This document shows, in pieces, positions 9,072 through 15,491 of a stretch of 17,937 bases of DNA. Each line of letters opens with the position of its first letter. Positions within the stretch are counted from its first letter, which is position 1. Source of the stretch: Oehlia diaphana (taxonomy: Eukaryota; Glomeromycota; Glomeromycetes; Glomerales; Glomeraceae); contig QZLH01000867.1 in NCBI GenBank assembly GCA_003833135.1, positions 31,723 to 49,659 of the forward strand, read 5' to 3'. The notes below the pieces were generated by a model. It was not told the DNA's origin. It saw nothing but the letters and a program-made list of their open reading frames with translations, and made no database searches. Made by a program: the position numbers and the translations under genes.

Positions 9072-9982
9072 CAACGTACAGAATAGTTTTACCCTTGGGA
9101 TCACGATAATTTACTATGGAACATTTTCCAATACAAAACTAAACGTGAAGTTATTTAACCTATGTTGGTCAGAAGTCAGTTTGGGCACAGCACCGAATAT
9201 CGTTCATACCAAAATCCATGCTCCCCTTCTTTGATAGGACATTGGTTTTGTAATTTATGTGACAAAATATCGATTTTAAAAAATGATTCTACACAATTTA
9301 AAAATTAAAAATTAAAATCACAAGATCAATTGAAATATTTATATATAAATATGTAAGTCAAAATTATGAAAATATCGCTGATACAAAACAATCCGTTAAT
9401 ACAATGGAGGATTTTTTCGTCAAATCGAAAAGTTATACCCTGCATCTGCCCAATGAAATTGTATAAATAAAAAATTTTTTCATAATCATTAAATAAAAAA
9501 GAATTTTCTTTTATCTTCTAGCGAGATTTTTTTTTCAGTTTGGTTTACTACTAACTATAATTGTGCTAAAATAAGACACGTACTAATTTTAAATATGAAT
9601 TATGTAATGATAACGTCAAGTTAATTTGCAACGCTACGACGCTACGTGATAGATAAAAATATCCTGTGACCTTTGAATTTGGTTAAACTTATCCCGGGCC
9701 AAACTGCCATAGTTAACAAAGATGAACCGATTATCATCCCTTGTTTGCCAAAATAAGCAACATTGGCGTTGTAAGTGACTAGTTTATTTAGTAGCACTAG
9801 CTATCCGAAGTAAGTAATTTTATGAAAAGAAATGAGAATTTTTTGTTAGCCATTCTTCTTATTTATTTTCTCCGAGTCAGAATTTGCCATAAATTGCTAC
9901 GCCACAAATTGATTATCAATTCAATATTAAAAATTTTAGTCTTCATTTGGTTTAAACACAATTGTAAAAAATAACGAGTATA
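9072..9982. other. mixed-composition stretch without assignable gene
   Basis: Two patches (about 9090-9245 and 9630-9780) are less A+T-rich than their surroundings. On the minus strand near 9175-9240 one frame reads CPIKEGEHGFWYERYSVLCPN-like residues, and on the plus strand 9680-9750 one frame reads LIPGQTAIVNKDEPIIIPC-like residues. Both are short, lack starts and are stop-bounded. They may be coding relics of transposons, but I cannot name them. A direct repeat CGCTACGA-CGCTACGT lies near 9632-9647. Confidence 0.3.
9867..9905 (-). repeat. paired-motif repeat, copy 1
   Basis: TTTTCTCCGAGTCA (9867-9880 region) is followed by GCTACGCCAC (9896-9905). The same two boxes in the same order occur at 11311-11358 and 13901-13951. 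On the minus strand it reads GTGGCGTAGC...TGACTCGGAGAAAA. The spacing here is about 11 bp shorter than in the other two. Confidence 0.4.
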
Positions 9983-10187
9983 AGACCGGGAAAAAAAAAT
10001 TTAGATTCTCGTGACCCGGCCTGTTAGTTTTCGAAAAAATGAATTTTTTTTTTTAATAAGTAAAAAATTTTTATCACGTGATTTTAAGTTTTTGGCTAAA
10101 AAAATTTACATATGAAAAATGCCGGCCGGCCGGGTCATTTTTAAAATTTTATGTCACGAGAATCTAAAAATTTATTTTGCCCGGCCT
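9983..10187. mobile_element. 205-bp element with CCGG-rich inverted termini
   Basis: The left end AGACCGGG (9983-9990) and right end CCCGGCCT (10180-10187) are inverted copies. Next inward, TTAGATTCTCGTGAC (10001-10015) is perfectly complementary to GTCACGAGAATCTAA (10153-10167). A second nested pair follows: TGACCCGGCC (10012-10021) with GGCCGGGTCA (10128-10137). The right arm holds extra A/T-rich sequence between the two pairs. The centre is A/T-rich, contains ATCACGTGAT (10073-10082) and codes for nothing. Nested inverted ends around a non-coding core of about 200 bp are typical of a MITE or foldback element. A target-site duplication is not clear, so the exact ends are approximate. Confidence 0.75.
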
Positions 10188-10678
10188 AATAATAAATTAA
10201 GTTATATTATAATATTTAGGGAGTGCGAAAAAATAATTTTGACGTTAAAGCTGGTGTTCTTGTCTTAATGATATGAAGGCACGAGAATAATTATGCGTAT
10301 ATGCAATTTTACATTATATTTACAATATTCAAAATGTTTGTAATTGTCTAAAATTTATAAGAACCTAAAAAACATTTTCAATTAATTCTTTGAAATGAAT
10401 ATAGAAGTCCGTGTAGCGTTTAAGTAAAAATAGTTTTAATATATTCAAAATTTTCAATTTTCTATTTTCACACAATCACACGCTCTATTTTCTGATAATC
10501 AGACGCTTAAAACGTATAAAATATTATTTAGTTATCCTTTATCAAAAATCGAGCTTACACAAATTATATAATATTTAAATTGAAATATCAAAATGATTCA
10601 TTTTGTTACTGAAAAATTGTTGCGGCTAGGCAAATTGATGATTATAATCTTTAATTCTATTTATGACTGTCTATGTCA
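10188..10678. other. A/T-rich spacer
   Basis: No supported gene. A 61-codon plus-strand ORF begins at 10593 but its second half lies entirely inside the foldback element at 10679-10777, so I do not call it. Confidence 0.45.
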
Positions 10679-10777
10679 TATAAAAAAAAGTAGATACGTT
10701 TTTTATACTACCGAGAGATACTGGAAAATGCACGATTCCGTATCTCACAGTATAAAAAAGTATCCACTTTTTTTATA
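10679..10777. mobile_element. foldback MITE, near-perfect 99-bp hairpin
   Basis: The left arm 10679-10721 (43 nt) pairs with the right arm 10740-10777 (38 nt). After three small gaps (1, 1 and 3 nt) about 36 of 38 positions match. Blocks in order are TATAAAAAAA, GTGGATAC/GTAGATAC, TTTTTTATACT and GAGATAC. The central 18 nt also begins TGGAA and ends TTCC, extending the stem. The whole unit is one snap-back structure with TATA ends, as in Tc1/mariner-type MITEs, though a TA duplication cannot be proven. If transcribed it would give a long double-stranded hairpin. It sits 37 bp from the end of the pseudogene at 10815-11170. Confidence 0.75.
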
Positions 10778-10795
10778 GGAATGGGACATAACATT

Positions 10796-10812
10796 ATCAA
10801 AGTAGCTTTGAT
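10796..10812. repeat. 7-bp perfect hairpin with 3-nt loop
   Basis: ATCAAAG (10796-10802), loop TAG, CTTTGAT (10806-10812). It lies just past the stop of the minus-strand pseudogene, between it and the foldback element. Confidence 0.55.
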
Positions 10813-10814
10813 CA

Positions 10815-11170
10815 TCATCTATTAAAACCGCTTACGCCCGTGTTACTTTCAATGTTTCCATAAAGAAAACTTGCATTCTTATTAGATTCCGGACATTCAT
10901 GAATGTGGAAGTGAAAAGGGAGGATCTGCTGTTGCAAACTTAATTTGAGATTGAATTTTTGATTAGAAATTAAACATATTTGCGTTTCAAGTCATCCATG
11001 TCAAAATCTCTTCCACGAATTTCTTTTCTTGCGTTTGAGAACATGTAATCGTAATCATTTTCCCAGAAAATAAGATTTTCTTGTAAAATTATTTTACAAG
11101 TCACGTAAGGTGGTCGATAAAATAATCCAAGTTGTTGATTGACAGGTTTGTTTAGGTTGAATTCGCTTAG
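10815..11170 (-). pseudogene. frameshifted, 5'-truncated member of the 'GLFYQPP-YHVTCK' family
   Basis: The same unnamed family as the gene at 15081-15491. Read on the minus strand from 11170, 66 codons run to a TAA at 10970-10972. They include QLGLFYRPP, YVTCK, DYDY and GRDFDMDDLKRKY, matching GLFYQPP, YHVTCK, DYDY and GIDFDVNELKRKY of the intact copy. The second YHVTCK repeat is missing between DYDY and the GRDFD block. After LKRKY one nucleotide is missing relative to the intact copy; one frame over, QKFNLKLSL resumes the homology (QKLNLELNL) from 10961 and stays open 48 codons to a TGA at 10815-10817, well past where homology fades. There is no ATG upstream: an in-frame TAA precedes 11170. 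So this is a decayed or partial copy, possibly once joined to a 5' exon I cannot find. Confidence 0.8.
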
Positions 11171-11933
11171 TTAAAACTTGGTTTGTTGAATTAGATAAAA
11201 ATGATAACCTAGATAATCTTTAACTCCCAAATGAAAAGATAAAGTTCATGTTGCAAAAACATGAAAAAATAGATGTTCCATGTAGAATACTACTTCTAGC
11301 CTTTACCGATTTTTCGAGTCATTCTTACAAGCAGTTAAATTAATTACAGCTGCGCCACGTAAGAATTTTTCTTTTTCCGGACGTTTTATTATCAAATGAA
11401 GTCAATATCTGTACGTAAATGTAAGTGAGAATGTCATTTCAATAATTTTCGATCGATAAAAGTTTAATTTGTACTAGATTTCTCGCGATAGTTAATAGAT
11501 AGTTCAGTTTTTATTAATTTTAGTTTCCTGTAAGACATTTAAACTTATACAATAATTTCTATCCCACTTACTCAAAATTTTAACACATTATTCTCTAATA
11601 ATCTCTTAAAATAATTTAAATATATGGATACATTAATTGATATTGCAGATATATTGTATATTTTGAATATAAATTTATTGTACGGTATTGCCATCGAAAT
11701 TTTCATTGAAAAAAAAGAAATATTTTCATTAAATCTAATCTCAATTCTTTCTCAGGAATATGGAGATAAAAACAAAAATAATGATAAAGTGTCAAATGAT
11801 TTTAAATGTCATTTTTGACTTATTTAACAAATCTTTTTTCTTGTTAATTTAATTTCGGCCAACGTTAAGTGCCCCTAATCTTATCCTAACCATACTAATT
11901 CTAATCTTAGTTTCCTTACCTCAAAATTTACTA
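11171..11933. other. A/T-rich spacer with one paired-motif repeat
   Basis: No supported gene. A 64-codon plus-strand ORF at 11624-11818 (MDTLIDIADILYILN...) has a poor start context and no other support. The stretch holds a paired-motif repeat (11311-11358) and a TTTCGGCCAACGTTAAG word near 11854. Confidence 0.4.
11311..11358 (-). repeat. paired-motif repeat, copy 2
   Basis: TTTTCGAGTCATTC (11311-11324) and CAGCTGCGCCAC (11347-11358) recur in the same order and spacing at 13901-13951. On the minus strand it reads GTGGCGCAGCTG, then about 25 nt, then GAATGACTCG. TGGCGCAGCTGT fits the Pol III A-box consensus TRGCNNAGYNGG in 11 of 12 positions; the B-box match around GACTCGA is poor. Confidence 0.5.
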
Positions 11934-12118
11934 CCTGTAAAAAAAAGTCAATCCATTTTTTATATTTCATCTTTTTCCGCAAAATGCTCATATTTCCGGA
12001 ATCAATAACCTTATATCATGGAATTTATCGAATTATTTACATTTTCCGTGAATAGATACGCGAAAGGCTCATTTTTACGGAGTTTTTACAGAAATAACGG
12101 ATAAAATTTTTTATAGGG
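11934..12118. mobile_element. MITE-like dispersed repeat, copy 2
   Basis: Full-length sister of 3088-3270, same orientation, 185 bp. It starts CCTGTAAAAAAAAGTCAATCC-like at 11934 and ends TTTTTTATAGGG at 12118. CTA occurs immediately on both sides (11931-11933 and 12119-12121), a possible 3-bp target duplication. The internal hairpin of copy 1 is degraded here. It ends about 104 bp before the integrase relic. Confidence 0.65.
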
Positions 12119-12221
12119 CTAAAATTCACGTAAATATCCTTTGAGATAATTGTTGATAAAATGATGAATGCGATCCTCAATAAGATGAAAGAAGTTAAAC
12201 TCAATAAAATCTAATTCTTAG

Positions 12222-12320
12222 CCAGAAGCAAAAGCATTAGAAACAGCAGACGCCAAAGAAGTAGCAAGATTTATTTATGAAGATATAATATGTAGACATG
12301 GATGCCCGAAGACCGAATAA
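12222..12320 (+). pseudogene. Ty3/gypsy-type integrase core fragment
   Basis: Thirty-two codons (12222-12317) then TAA. The translation begins PEAKALETADAKEVARF, continues IYEDIICRHGCPK and stops. This is the stretch of the retroviral-type integrase catalytic core between the first and second catalytic acidic residues. In Ty3/gypsy elements the usual sequence is an aspartate followed by a Y-x-TKWPEA-type strand, then the helix ending in RHG-P before the second aspartate. Here both aspartates are missing. A TAG stands directly before the first proline, where tryptophan is usual (TGG to TAG would explain it), and a TAA follows three residues after the HGCP motif. It is a short dead relic. No LTR, reverse transcriptase or protease is visible around it. 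Confidence 0.75.
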
Positions 12321-13212
12321 ACTAGTCAATACATATTTATTATATATTATAAATTTGGACATTATTCATTATTGAACCCATTGACAGTTAAAAATAGAAA
12401 GTCAGTCCTTGATCTATAAAATTGAAATATTTAAGATTAATTCTTACATATAATTCTCAATATTCAAATTTTTATTTTGAAAATAAGATTAAAAGAAAAA
12501 CTTTTTCAAATATACTTTGTATCAAAAATAAATTTTGGCGCATGCCGATCATATCATGTGATTCAATTTTTGTTCTGTATAACAACATACTTATTTGATA
12601 TTATAGATATTCTAACCATAATACCAAACCATATGTACCCCATAAAGTTAATTGCATGAAAGGTGCTTTTTGTTCAACGTTAATTTTTTCAATGTAAATG
12701 AATATATAAAAATGGTGTACTTTTTCCAAATGAAAATATAAAAATGGCAAAAGTATCGATGTTCTATCTTATGTTTATTCCTCGCGCAATACGTGGTAAT
12801 GTCATAAAATTTTTTTTTTAATAATGTATTTAATGTGTTTAATTCTTCGAAAAATATATATGCCAGATAATTTGGACTTTTAAAAACAATAATCATTTTT
12901 TTTTTTTTTTTAAAAAAAAAAATGAATATATAATTTAACATTGACAAGCTCGTCCTTACGAAAAAAAAAAAAAAAAATTATTTAAATATAAAATTATACA
13001 TTTGGTAAGCCCGTTATTTGAAAATATTTAATAAAGCAAAGTTCTGACTTAATTTCCTTTACATTTTTTAATATGAAATAATCAGCAGGATTTGTCCACT
13101 GGCCAAATTAAATTAAATTGTCGTCTATTTAATGTATAAAGCAAAAAAAATAGGAAAGTATATTTATTTATTGATGATGTGGCTGTATTTACGATTTATG
13201 TTATTGATTATA
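12321..13212. other. A/T-rich spacer with homopolymer junctions
   Basis: No supported gene. T/A homopolymer junctions near 12811-12820, 12897-12921 and an A run at 12961-12976. ORFs at 12477-12659 (plus) and 12648-12947 (minus, K/F/N-rich from the homopolymers) are low-complexity and not called. Confidence 0.45.
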
Positions 13213-13431
13213 TTAATTATTAATTAATTTCATGTCATTCCTTGATAGTTTTAGACGCTGAAAGCCTTCTTGATGTGTTATAATACTTCTCTTTTTTTTT
13301 ACTTGGAGAAAAGGAAGCGCAGTAATCGATTGTCCCGTGATCTTCGAATTAGCTTTGGCCGACATTATAAATTTGGCCTGACTTAGCGAAGATCTACATC
13401 TTTTACCCAAAATATTTTGCGTGACGCACAT
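13213..13431 (-). other. 72-codon ORF, probably repeat-derived
   Basis: A minus-strand frame runs from ATG 13431 to 13213. It includes LGKRCRSSLSQAKFIMSAK and KITGQSITALPF, then basic residues. Composition is less A+T-rich than the flanks. The DNA beneath it contains an inverted repeat (13339-13394) and GGCC words seen elsewhere in the window. From memory, similar SLSQAKFIMSAKANSK-type strings appear in repeat-derived hypothetical proteins of Rhizophagus, which I cannot verify. I would treat it as part of a dispersed repeat, not as a gene. Confidence 0.25.
13339..13394. repeat. inverted repeat with GATCTTCG arms
   Basis: GATCTTCG (13339-13346) and CGAAGATC (13387-13394) are exactly complementary. 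Further in, TTTGGCC and TTTGGCC-like words make the symmetry imperfect. The word TTTGGCCTGACTTA inside it (13372-13385) also occurs at 8461-8474. Confidence 0.5.
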
Positions 13432-13458
13432 TTACCAATATGTTAATATTAAGGGTAA

Positions 13459-13804
13459 ATGCAGGAGAAGTTTCACGTTTTATATATTCCTAGATAGATG
13501 AAAGGAAAAGTTTCATCTTTTAATGTATTCCTAATATGAAAGAGAGATGCAGGAGAAAGTTTCATATTTTTTACACATATTCTCAATACGAAAGCTTGTT
13601 TTACGTGACTAACCAAAGTTGAAGATTTGCCAGACTATATAATCCTGGAACAAATAAATCGAATAAGATAATGCAAGAGAAGTTTCATGATTTCGAATAT
13701 GGAGAGACAATTTTTTGATTTCAAACATTTGACCGGTTTATAATCCTGATACCAATTATTATGAAGTTGCACATTTGCACATTCTCAAATATGAAAGAGA
13801 TAAG
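13459..13804 (+). repeat. degenerate interspersed ~48-bp repeats
   Basis: Units with the pattern ATGCAGGAGAAGTTTCAT ... TATTC-C-ATATGAAAG occur at about 13459-13502, 13499-13546 and 13547-13594. Weaker relatives lie at 13671-13707 and 13761-13804. TATAATCCTG also occurs twice, near 13637 and 13739. The first three are head-to-tail at 40-49 bp spacing. No continuous frame runs through the units, so this looks like a decayed minisatellite and not coding repeats. Confidence 0.55.
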
Positions 13805-13844
13805 AGCCAAATATAATAAGGCTATCCCTGATATGAATTCATTC

Positions 13845-13876
13845 TTTCGTACATATGAAGTTTCGTACATATGAAG
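13845..13876. repeat. perfect tandem 16-mer, two copies
   Basis: TTTCGTACATATGAAG at 13845-13860 is repeated exactly at 13861-13876. The lack of differences points to a recent duplication. Confidence 0.9.
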
Positions 13877-13898
13877 TTGGACACTAAAAATTTCCTGA

Positions 13899-14102
13899 GT
13901 TTTCTCCGAGTCATTCACCCACACACACCATTGTGATTGCAGCTGCGCCACACATCATTATATCACAACTGACCATGTCCCAATATCTGATCCATCAGAT
14001 CTGGGTATGAGAAAATACCAGCAAGACGGTTGGCTGAATTTGCGCGCTGAAACCTATATCTCAAATAGATTTCTGTTGAATAAATATAAAACCGACGGAT
14101 AA
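13899..14102 (+). other. 67-codon open stretch, unassigned, no start codon
   Basis: I do not recognise this. The frame opens after a TGA at 13896-13898 and runs to TAA 14100-14102 (then TAG). Early residues are odd (HTHHCDCSCATHH). From about residue 21 it looks like ordinary protein: YITTDHVPISDPSDLG, MRKYQQDGWLNLRAET, YISNRFLLNKYKTDG. A single ATG lies at residue 37. If real, it would be a last exon, with an acceptor possible at TGATTGCAG (about 13933-13941), and AAATAAAATA near 14142 could serve for polyadenylation. The 13901-13951 repeat overlaps its start. No upstream exon was found. It may be a transposon or gene relic, or chance. Confidence 0.3.
13901..13951 (-). repeat. paired-motif repeat, copy 3
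   Basis: TTTCTCCGAGTCATTC (13901-13916) and CAGCTGCGCCAC (13940-13951) match 11311-11358. The first box also matches 9867-9880 more exactly (TTTCTCCGAGTCA). On the minus strand, TGGCGCAGCTGC is an 11/12 match to the Pol III A-box consensus. Confidence 0.5.
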
Positions 14103-14592
14103 TAGAGTATTGATTCGTATAGTTTAAGTATGATTGTGCTAAATAAAATATAGTATCTTTTTTTTAATCTAGTTATTACTATCCAAGCAATTTTCATTAA
14201 TCAAAGAAGTTTATTAATAATGTAAATGAAAATTAAAGAAATATATACTTAATTCAAATAAGCATATTTATTAATTCTGTTTGTAAAAATAAAATACATT
14301 TGCAAAAGTGCTCACTTCTTTATAACATATCTTAAATTTTATTTTATTAAGAAACTACAGGTTGTAGCCTGATTAAAAATACTAATTGCCTAAAAATTTT
14401 AAAATTAAAATACACAACTCGAGATTGTTATTTAATAAAAAAACTCATACAGGTTCAAATTCTTAATGACTAAGTACTAAGTATAAATACTATACAAATT
14501 TTGATAATTCCGAAACGGATTTCCCATTAATAATTAAAATAGTTCATGTCGTGTTCCTTTCAACATTTTCATGAATAGACATTAGTATCTAA
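14103..14592. other. A/T-rich spacer downstream of the gene pair
   Basis: No gene. It contains AAATAAAATA near 14142 (plus) and lies beyond the stop codon of the minus-strand module ending at 14593. No strong AATAAA is visible on the minus strand just past that stop. Confidence 0.4.
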
Positions 14593-15040
14593 TCAGAAAT
14601 GTATAGAAGAGAGAAAATCTTTCAAATTTAGTTCTAGATTAAATTTTTGATATAAAGTAATACTACGTTTACGTTTTGAGTCATTTGCATCATAATCTCT
14701 TCCATAAATTTCCTTATTTAATATGTTAATAATCGAAGAATGAACCAATGATTTACATGTAACATGATACCTTGCAAGGTAAATCGTAAACATCATCGTA
14801 AATTTGAATGTCGTGTACAATCGGTTTGCAATTCACATGATAAATGATAATGATATCATCATTTGGTGGTTGATAAAATAATCCAAGTTCATTAAATTGT
14901 GATGATTTATAGTTTTGTACAGGCTGAATTACTGTCGCTTGGGTTGAGATTGAAGTATTAAAATTCATATTTCCTTGTGAATTTGTAGGAGCTTCTGCAA
15001 CGCGGGAGGTGCTGTAATAATGAATTGACAATGATTTCAA
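14593..15040 (-). pseudogene. second 'GLFYQPP-YHVTCK' module, split by a frameshift
   Basis: A paralogue of the neighbouring copy at 15081-15491. The first part (frame from 15040, ending at TGA/TAA 14753) has an S/T/N/Q-rich start (about residues 11-49), then NELGLFYQPPNDD, IYHVNCK and YDDVYDLPCK. The rest of the homology is in another frame (ending at TGA 14593-14595): YHVTCKSLVH, INILNKEIYGRDYD, then SKRKRSITLYQKFNLELNLKDFL. The switch falls near 14770. Relative to the intact copy the intervening DNA is 2 nt shorter, so a small deletion is the likely cause. The ATG at 15040 may not be a true start: an intron acceptor TTATTACAG ends at 15012, and reading from 15011 continues the frame. Alternatives are a second intron bridging the frames, for which I see no good sites, or an assembly error. 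Confidence 0.75.
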
Positions 15041-15123
15041 GCGTCAAAACTCGGTGATGATCATCATTAAAAAATTTCTTTTACATTTTTAATATAAAAA
15101 TTTTAGTTACAAAGGACACGAAC
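15012..15123 (-). other. candidate 112-nt intron joining the two modules
   Basis: On the minus strand the donor AAAAG|GTTCGT lies at 15124/15123 and the acceptor CATTATTACAG|C at 15012/15011. The upstream exon (15491-15124, 368 nt) ends after two bases of a codon and the downstream frame needs one base, so the phases fit. Use of it would replace the last residues of the first module (after ...EQILK) and remove the ATG at 15040. The GTTCGT donor is weaker than GTAAGT and the branch site is uncertain. Confidence 0.4.
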
Positions 15124-15491
15124 CTTTTTAAAATTTGCTCTTGAACGAAAGGAAGGAAATTCTTCAAATTTAATTCGAGATTTAATTTTTGATCCAAAGT
15201 CAAGGTATATTTGCGTTTCAATTCATTTACATCAAAATCTATTCCATAAATTTCCTTGTTTAATATATTTATGATCAATGGATGTGACAATAATTTGCAT
15301 GTAACGTGATAATTTGCATTTGAATTCTGGTAAAAGAATTCATAATCATAATCATCTTCCGATAAAAAAATAATTTCTGAATTTTGAGGTTGTAAAAACA
15401 TTTTACAATTAATATGATAAAAATTATTATCATTTGGTGGCTGATAAAACAATCCAAACTCATCATAATTTTGTAATGGAATAATACTCAT
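15081..15491 (-). CDS. intact 'GLFYQPP-YHVTCK' family protein, unknown function, 136 aa
   Basis: I do not recognise a named domain. The start is ATG 15491 in a good context (AGAAACATGAG). Residues 11-34 (EFGLFYQPPND..FYHINCK) and 51-71 (EFFYQNSNA.NYHVTCK) are two diverged copies of one motif: F-Y-Q, an N, Y-H-V/I-x-C-K, about 40 residues apart and separated by an acidic stretch (SEDDYDY). Residues 72-113 form a likely helical tail, INILNKEIYGIDFDVNELK, then KRKYTLTLDQKLNLELNLK. No signal peptide or membrane segment is seen. Two relatives lie nearby on the same strand (14593-15040 and 10815-11170); the parts that stay conserved are GLFYQPP, YHVTCK, the G-x-DFD-x-LKRKY block and NLELNLK. The last 14 residues (RFVSFVTKIFILKM) may be intron read-through if the 15012-15123 intron is used. 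Homology between copies is direct evidence that the family was coding. Confidence 0.7.
   Translation of the reverse strand: MSIIPLQNYDEFGLFYQPPNDNNFYHINCKMFLQPQNSEIIFLSEDDYDYEFFYQNSNANYHVTCKLLSHPLIINILNKEIYGIDFDVNELKRKYTLTLDQKLNLELNLKNFLPFVQEQILKRFVSFVTKIFILKM

Noticed and set aside
10593..10778. 61-codon plus-strand ORF
   Set aside because: Its last 33 or so codons are the foldback element itself; the element only happens to be open in this frame.
11624..11818. 64-codon plus-strand ORF (MDTLIDIADILYILN...)
   Set aside because: Poor start context, I/L/N-rich composition expected from A/T-rich DNA, no repeat or homology support.
12477..12947. ORFs of 60 (plus) and 99 (minus) codons
   Set aside because: Low-complexity K/F/I/Y-rich translations of A/T-rich and homopolymer DNA.
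13459..13804. Spaced repeats as a CRISPR array
   Set aside because: Repeats are degenerate, spacing is irregular, and units abut without unique spacers; no cas genes and a eukaryotic context.
13721..13951. 76-codon minus-strand ORF (MAQLQSQWCVWVND...)
   Set aside because: It lies across the tandem 16-mer and the paired-motif repeat, opposite another open frame; no independent support.
14450..14462. GGTTCAAATTC as a Pol III B-box
   Set aside because: No A-box at the right distance and no cloverleaf.
15275..15466. 63-codon minus-strand ORF
   Set aside because: A shadow frame inside the intact family gene at 15081-15491.
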